Shown here piece after piece: positions 58,501 through 64,000 of a stretch of DNA of 64,000 nucleotides. The translations under genes were made by a program, and so were the position numbers. Source of the DNA: Torymus aiolomorphi. Taxonomy: Eukaryota > Arthropoda > Insecta > Hymenoptera > Torymidae. The stretch lies in the NCBI GenBank assembly GCA_036365515.1, contig CM070873.1:27014085-27078084 (forward strand), given 5' to 3'. The first letter of the stretch is position 1. Every line of letters begins with the position of its first letter. The notes beneath the pieces were generated by a model that searched no databases, was not told the DNA's origin, and saw only the letters and a program-made list of their open reading frames with translations.

Positions 58501-59290
58501 ATGTAACGTGCGATGGAAACGAGGTCATCACAATGAGTCTTATAACATCGTCAATTTTTGTTTTTATCTGCATATAACTTCAAAAGCACGTCACTTATTT
58601 CAAAAGCCCAAACTAAAATTAAAAAGAATAAGCTTTCCAGCAATTATTATATCCCATCGACCTCCAAAGACGACGAACCCTTTTCAATACGTCGCGAAAA
58701 ATTCAATCTCGTAATCCCAATAAAACCTGTCAGCCCCTCCGTATTCAAAACTCCCCGTCGCTCTCTTTCTCTTTCTAAAAAAAAGAAGCACGTGATGCGT
58801 TACGTAAAACGCAGATCATCGATTCCGCGACAGCGAGAAAACGTGAATGAGAGTCGGTGGTGGACGAAAATAGCTGATTCCTATTGATAAACCAGCCGCA
58901 GTCGCATCGATTTTGTCTGCGGGCTGCCGCTGCTGGTGCTCTCCGTCGAGAATTCAAAAACGCGCTCGGCTTTTTACGCCTCGATTGCTCACGGGCGAGC
59001 GACAGTTAAATCGGGCCGGTTGTAAACGGAGAGGAAAAGAGAGGAGTCTGTTACAGTTTTGCCAGACGGAGGGAGTAGCGACGGTTTTTACGAAGTGGAA
59101 GAGCGAGATAGGATGGGCTACTGTGTGTGTTTTTGCGAGCTAGGGATTTGCGGTCGGTTTTAAAGGGGCTACGTCGAGGTAAAGTTGGACATTATAAAAT
59201 TGGTATAATTGTTTGTAGGTGCGTTTTATATTTTGCTAATTGATTTGGTAGCGAAGTGAATGGTTTGCAAATGTGGAGGCGATTCATTGG
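58500..59290. promoter_or_regulatory. CpG-rich block with GC-skew switch, centre about 58930
   Basis: C/A-rich left arm (58590-58760), core with GCTGCCGCTGCTGGTGC (58922), and G-rich right arm (59020-59230). Confidence 0.3.
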
Positions 59291-59570
59291 TAGGGATGAA
59301 TAAAGACAAACACTTTAACCGTACCTTATAATTGGAAAAATATTTTTACTCTTTTATTGAATTATGTTTGACGAGAATCAATAACTTCCACGTTGAACTT
59401 GGAATCGACGAATATCCTTCGTACCTTGAAACTATTTGACGTGTAACGCAATTAATCGCTAAAAATTACGTTTCCAAATAACTGAAAGTAAAAATATATA
59501 CTTCCGGAAATTCTTCAAATCATCCTACTATTTATATTTTAAGTGTTAATTTTTAACGAAACAGCGTCAT
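59290..59570. other. AT-rich spacer
   Basis: No supported feature. Confidence 0.5.
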
Positions 59571-60430
59571 CATTAACGCGCGACCGAGTTCCTCAACAAC
59601 GGTAACGACATCCGCTCGATTGCATTCATTCATGAGGAAAATTATAATTGACTCCCGGCAAACAATTAAATCCGTATAAAAAGCAACAATAAATTTCCTT
59701 ACTGAATGATAACAATCAGTCGCGAAATTCGCCCTGCACTCGCACAAAATAACAAAGCTCGCGTCCTCCTATATCTCCAGTTACAAAATACGTTTTCACT
59801 CCGCATTAAATTAACCCCCGATTTCTCCTCAAAAATCCTAATCCCGAAAACTTGCGCGCGACTCATAATCCAATCATCTGAGACTTCCGCGAAACTTTAA
59901 CAAAGCCCTTCGTCGGTGATCCGATTGCGCGAGAGACGCGTTTTCACGGCCGACGGGGGAGAGAAACTTGGCCGGAAGTTCGCGACGTCGACGACGACGT
60001 CAACTATAACGGCCTTAACGAACAGCTGGCGGACTCGATAATTCGCGCACGAAACTCGGTAATTGTGCTGCTAGCGCCCGGTTCTGTTATATACACCCCC
60101 ACCCCCTTCTGGAATATATGTAGGGGTAATGATTTCGGCCAGCTGAAGTGGAGCGCGCGTGGGAGGAGAGCTGGAGAAATATGCGGAGAATTTTACTGTG
60201 TATAAGGGGGTTCGAGTTATTGAAGGGGTGGTATTGTGCAAGTGCGGGTTCGAATGGGCTGTAAGGTTGCGTTTGTAATGATTTTTATGGAGAACTCGGG
60301 CTGGGGAGGAACGTCGAGGTATTTGTATAATAGTTATAGAATTAATTGGCTGGTAGGTTTGAAATGAATACAATTAGCGAATGAAGTGAGTTGAAATTTG
60401 AGTGGCTTGAGCTTTAGGTTGAGCAATAAT
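59570..60430. promoter_or_regulatory. CpG-rich block with sharp GC-skew switch, centre about 59980
   Basis: C-rich left arm (59720-59890), core with GACGTCGACGACGACGTC (59982) and GCGCGAGAGACGCG, a TATATACACCCCC string at 60088, and strongly G-rich right arm (60105-60360). Confidence 0.35.
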
Positions 60431-60594
60431 TTGGATTATATTCATTTCATTTGATTTTTAAACAGTGTTACAGATATATCCGAAGTTGACACATTATTAC
60501 AATTACTAGCAAACGTCATTAACATAAACAATACACGAAATGAATAAATATAAACTTAGTGATAGGTATTTCCATTTCGTTTGTTCGAAATGAA

Positions 60595-60730
60595 CTTTAT
60601 TTATTTATTTATTTCAACCAAAATTTACATGAAGTAAAATCCCGCAGAGGTAAACTCGGTTACCTGTTCGCTGGGCGGTCGAGATTTACAAAATTTGAAC
60701 TTAAAAACTAGAAACTAAGACTAAAGGTAA
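60595..60730 (-). mobile_element. possible retroposon 3' tail, (AAAT)n end
   Basis: On the minus strand a GC-balanced segment (CGACCGCCCAGCGAACAGG, CCTCTGCGGGATTTTAC) ends in GGTTGAAATAAATAAATAAA (about 60597-60620). A unique body followed by a tetranucleotide tail resembles a LINE or SINE 3' end. No coding part and no target duplication could be confirmed. Confidence 0.35.
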
Positions 60731-61300
60731 ATTGCCTTCAAATATTATACTGCACAATTCAAACACAGAGCTGAATTAACTGTATATACCTCTCCAAATT
60801 CACGTTACATGATACACTATTCTACAACGCAAACATGATTCCATTACTCCAAAAATCATCACCTACGTAAACATATATATTATTTTATTCAAGCTTATAT
60901 AGCCTTTCAATTTCCCCGAACAGTGCAAAAAAAAAGAAGCCTGATTAAAAACTTTCTGCATTTGGTTCACAGATGATACGCGTACGCCGAAGACGAACGA
61001 CCCACCGGTTCTTGTTTATCGTGCCGATATCTTTTACGAATTTTATCTAGCGTAAAGGAGAAATGGGCGACGAGGAACTTGGTCACGAAGAAAAAAAACC
61101 AAAGAACGTATCGGCGATCGATCGATTTAATGGATTAAACTGCCATAGCAGAAAGAGAGAGACTTGATTTGCCGCCAATAAAGTACAATACCTTCCATCC
61201 TCATGCGCGTAAATATACGTAATCTTGTTATTATTATTATTATTATTCACTGCGGTGCATTACGCGTGTACCCTCTTAAGGATAAAGTATATATACGCGT
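60730..61300. other. AT-rich spacer with (ATT)n
   Basis: Contains an (ATT)n run at 61226-61247; otherwise no supported feature. Confidence 0.5.
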
Positions 61301-62000
61301 ATAATACGCAGGTCGCAAAGATAAAAACGTTTACACTTAAACCGATATCCATAACCGCAAAAATCTCCCGACCTCATTACAAATTCCTCTCTCTGCATCG
61401 CTCTTTCCTTCCCTCTCTTATCTCTCTTTCTCTCGGCGAATCACCTCGAGCGATGTAAATAAAGATAGGCCGAGAAAAAATAAGCGCGCGCTCGCAGGCG
61501 ACGTTACGCAAGGGAAAAACGTCCCCGAGCTCTCGCTTATCGCGCGAGGGATACACGCGGGCATCGATCGCGAGGAGAAAAGGTAAACCACGTGGGTGCC
61601 CTATAAATCAAACGTTTTGATATGCTAATTGGAGTCTAATAAATTGACACCGTGACCTTGCGAGCACCACGTGTGTGTGTGTATAGGTAGCAGCAGCTCT
61701 CTTTCTTCCGAGAGGCGCGATTAATTGCGGAGCGGCGGATTTTTTTTCTTCTTTATGTGTGAGGTGGGGAGAATTGAGATTTTGGATATATGGGGTGGGA
61801 GGGGGGATGTGGCGGGGTTGAAAAATGGATTGGATATTCGGGTAATAGAAAAAATCTTTTTTGCAGCATGTCTTTAATTGTGTAATAAATATACGGGAAA
61901 AAATTGGGTGGAATGAATTTGCGGGCGAGGGATGGGTTCGGTTTTTTTTTTTCTTTTTTAGAAGTTTGTTGTATGATAAAGTACAAATTTCGTTATATTT
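61300..62000. promoter_or_regulatory. CpG-rich block with GC-skew switch, centre about 61540
   Basis: C-rich left arm (61320-61450), core GCGCGCGCTCGCAGGCGACG (61481), and G-rich right arm (61755-61940, GGGGTGGGAGGGGGG). Confidence 0.35.
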
Positions 62001-62350
62001 TTACGTATTGTTATTAATTTTATTACATTAATGGAGCTGAGGCAATATCGTTAGAATAAGTTCTTATGAATAAATTTTGTTTTTCGGTGAAACTTCTTCT
62101 AGCAGAAAGTAAAAAAAAACATCGCAATTTTTCTTGAACAATCGCTTCTCTGTAATGGAGGAAAACAGCAAATGTTCTGTAAATTATAGGGGTTTTATTG
62201 GGATTTGAGTATTGGCTGGAACCGAAATAAATTATAATAATTTTTTCTGCAAAACTGCTCTACTCCGATATTATTGATTTTACCCATATAAAGTATCCTT
62301 CGCGTCAATTTTTATTCTATATATCTTTATTTTAGCCAAGTTTTCCCCGA
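62000..62350. other. AT-rich spacer
   Basis: No supported feature. Confidence 0.5.
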
Positions 62351-63240
62351 AAATTTCTCCTATTTCTGACTATGCCGTCACAAGGATTACACTCGCGCTT
62401 TGAAATTCAATAACACCAATTTTTCCATAACCGTCTAAACCTTTTATTTCACTATCTCCCTTCCAACCCAATCGAAACTGAAAATTTCCAAACACCCGGC
62501 CCCCACACACACACACCCACGCAGAGAGCAGCGCTCGTGGAGGACTACGAGGCGCGCAGCAGGACTCATTGGCCGTGTTCGATATATATATAGGGGCGTC
62601 GGCGTCGGCGGCACCTTATATCCACGCGCGCGCGCGCGCTCGAACGCCCGGAGTCTCGTTTACAGAGTATCGACCCGCGTTAGGACAATAAGCGCTCGCT
62701 AGCGTCAGGGAGAGTCCCGTAATTGGGTAGCTGCTGCCTCTCTCTATGTACGTGTGTCACGTTTGAATGAAAAGAGAAAAGGAAAAATTTTGTTCACATA
62801 CAGATGCGCGAATGTGGGCGGGTGTATACCGTTATTGAAATAATGTGAATGCGCGCGGGGTCGAGTGGCGTGCGCATATGCTCTCGATATACACAAAAAG
62901 ATGTGTGTGTGTACCGTGCAAAGGAAAAGGATGAGTGTATGCGTGGGTGAAAAAAAAAGTTGCGAGAGATATTGAATTTCGTGGAGCCCCGTGCCAACCT
63001 TTGGGCTCCCGATGTATACACGTAGATATGTGTGTGTGTGACGTCGATCTTTCGCGATCGAGAGATAGCGAGAGAGCGCGCACGTGTGCCTTCGGGTTTC
63101 GCGAGTCAGCTGAAACTTTGCAGCTTCGGGGTTGGCCGTTTTATTGCTGGCGTTTTTACTTTTGACGTTCGGTGGGTGGAATATGTTGGGAGAGCTGTTT
63201 TTCCGGTAGACTTTGACGATGACGATTGTGTTTGATATTA
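62350..63240. promoter_or_regulatory. CpG-rich block with sharp GC-skew switch, centre about 62640
   Basis: Left arm 62350-62520 is C-rich with a CA run, the core has ATATATATATAGGGGCGTCG and a (CG)n run (62625-62638), and right arm 62800-63220 is G-rich. A 169-codon minus frame across it is compositional. Confidence 0.35.
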
Positions 63241-64000
63241 TTAATTTTAGCATTTACTTTCTTTTTAATTTTCTTTTGCTTTGTTTCTTTTGAATTTCTA
63301 TAATCAAGGTATATTTGGGTTCTTTACTTATATTTATACATGTTTGTTTACAGATGGGATGGTTGTACGACAATAACTAGTTTTTGACGATAATACAGAA
63401 TTGACAGCACCACCGATGCGTACTGAAACTGGAATAAAATCTTTCAGTGCACGAGGTACGTTATACCTATGGAATTCTCTGCTTGCTGAGGTTAGGAATC
63501 TTCCATCGCTTAGCAGATTCAAAACTGCTATGAGAAGGCACCTCCTTGATCTCGATTAACCACTCGCAAAATGGGCGACTTTGTGTGTTAATTTATACAA
63601 TGTGTCTTCCCATTTACACGAATGAATGTATTTATTAGCGTGAGTGATGAGTGCGAGTGTGAGATTAGTATTTTAGTTCCTTTTCAATTTTTAGTTATAA
63701 GTTCTATTTTGTACAACCTGGCTATGTCAGCGATCTTTTAAGTTTTTTTTTTACGGCAAGTCACTCTCCTGGTATTTTATTTTCTAGTCAATTAAATTTT
63801 CTAGTCATCTGTGATATCACTAATTCTAGTCTTTGACTTACTTTTCAGTATTCTCGTATTGTATTTTATAGATCTTATTTCATTGTATTATTATTAATAA
63901 ATATATTCTAAATAAAAAATATTCTATTCAAAGAATAAACAATTGATAATGAGAGTTTTTATATAAAGTAACTTAATACTACGCATAAGATGTATAGGAA
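63240..64000 (+). mobile_element. 5'-truncated LINE 3' end, runs to or past window edge
   Basis: It contains the ORF2 tail (63377-63559), followed by about 440 bp of AT-rich, UTR-like sequence with TTATTATTAATAAATATATT near 63887. The left limit is unknown, somewhere between 63240 and 63374, and no target duplication can be seen. A TTTGTTTACAG just before 63355 resembles a 3' splice site but is probably fortuitous. Confidence 0.55.
63374..63559 (+). pseudogene. C-terminal end of a non-LTR retrotransposon ORF2
   Basis: After an in-frame TAA at 63374-63376 the plus strand is open to a TAA at 63557-63559. It encodes ...PPMRTETGIKSFSARG, then WNSLLAEVRNLPSLSRFK and MRRHLLDLD. This Arg-Thr ... 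SFS..G...WNSL...R...S...FK pattern is the conserved tail after the reverse transcriptase domain in many LINE ORF2 proteins (CR1/L2-like groups and relatives). Everything upstream is missing, so the copy is 5'-truncated or broken. Confidence 0.75.

Overview
This window reads as non-coding nuclear DNA of an arthropod, most likely an insect, and my best guess is a hymenopteran such as a chalcid wasp. That guess rests on composition: AT-rich stretches alternate with blocks in which CpG is not depleted, simple repeats are very long and frequent, and there are many small inverted-repeat DNA transposons plus non-LTR retrotransposon debris. No species-specific marker is visible. I found no complete protein-coding gene, no tRNA or rRNA gene and no CRISPR array. 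Almost every longer open frame is a translation of a microsatellite or a frame left open by base composition. The window is probably a large intron or intergenic space.

Layout. About 1-5360 looks like the end of a plus-strand gene: a short open frame at the left edge, then about 5.2 kb of UTR-like sequence with a (CA)78 tract, ending at a TGTAAATA Pumilio-type site and an AATAAA signal. The rest alternates between two kinds of sequence. The first kind is CpG-rich blocks of about 0.5-1 kb, whose left flank is C-rich and G-poor and whose right flank is G-rich and C-poor. The second kind is AT-rich spacers that carry the transposons.

Main mobile and repeat structures: 9534-12430, a TIR element carrying an inverted array of 90-bp repeats (30 codons each), with a 1.29-kb foldback inserted in it and a 311-bp retroposon inserted in the foldback; 12470-12669 and 51231-51600, twin-hairpin elements of one family; 14367-16040, three foldbacks sharing TTAA junctions inside an outer inverted repeat; 19650-19874, a 225-bp MITE with an 8-bp target duplication; 23491-23996 and 29847-30472, TIR elements carrying large hairpins with hammerhead-like core motifs; 27858-28210 and 44427-45365, clusters of small palindromes; 33968-34233 and 47400-47804, two elements of one TIR family; 54690-55380, a tandem array of about 105-122 bp period; 63374-64000, the 3' end of a non-LTR retrotransposon. 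The longest simple repeats are (CA)78 at 1275, (TA)175 at 39263 and (TC)95 at 53798.

The two observations I consider most worth following are the recurring GC-skew switch around CpG-rich cores, which could mark bidirectionally transcribed regulatory elements or replication initiation sites, and the structured repeats (twin hairpins, inverted 30-codon array, hammerhead-like loops) inside otherwise ordinary small transposons. All family names are by terminal structure only; no database search was possible.
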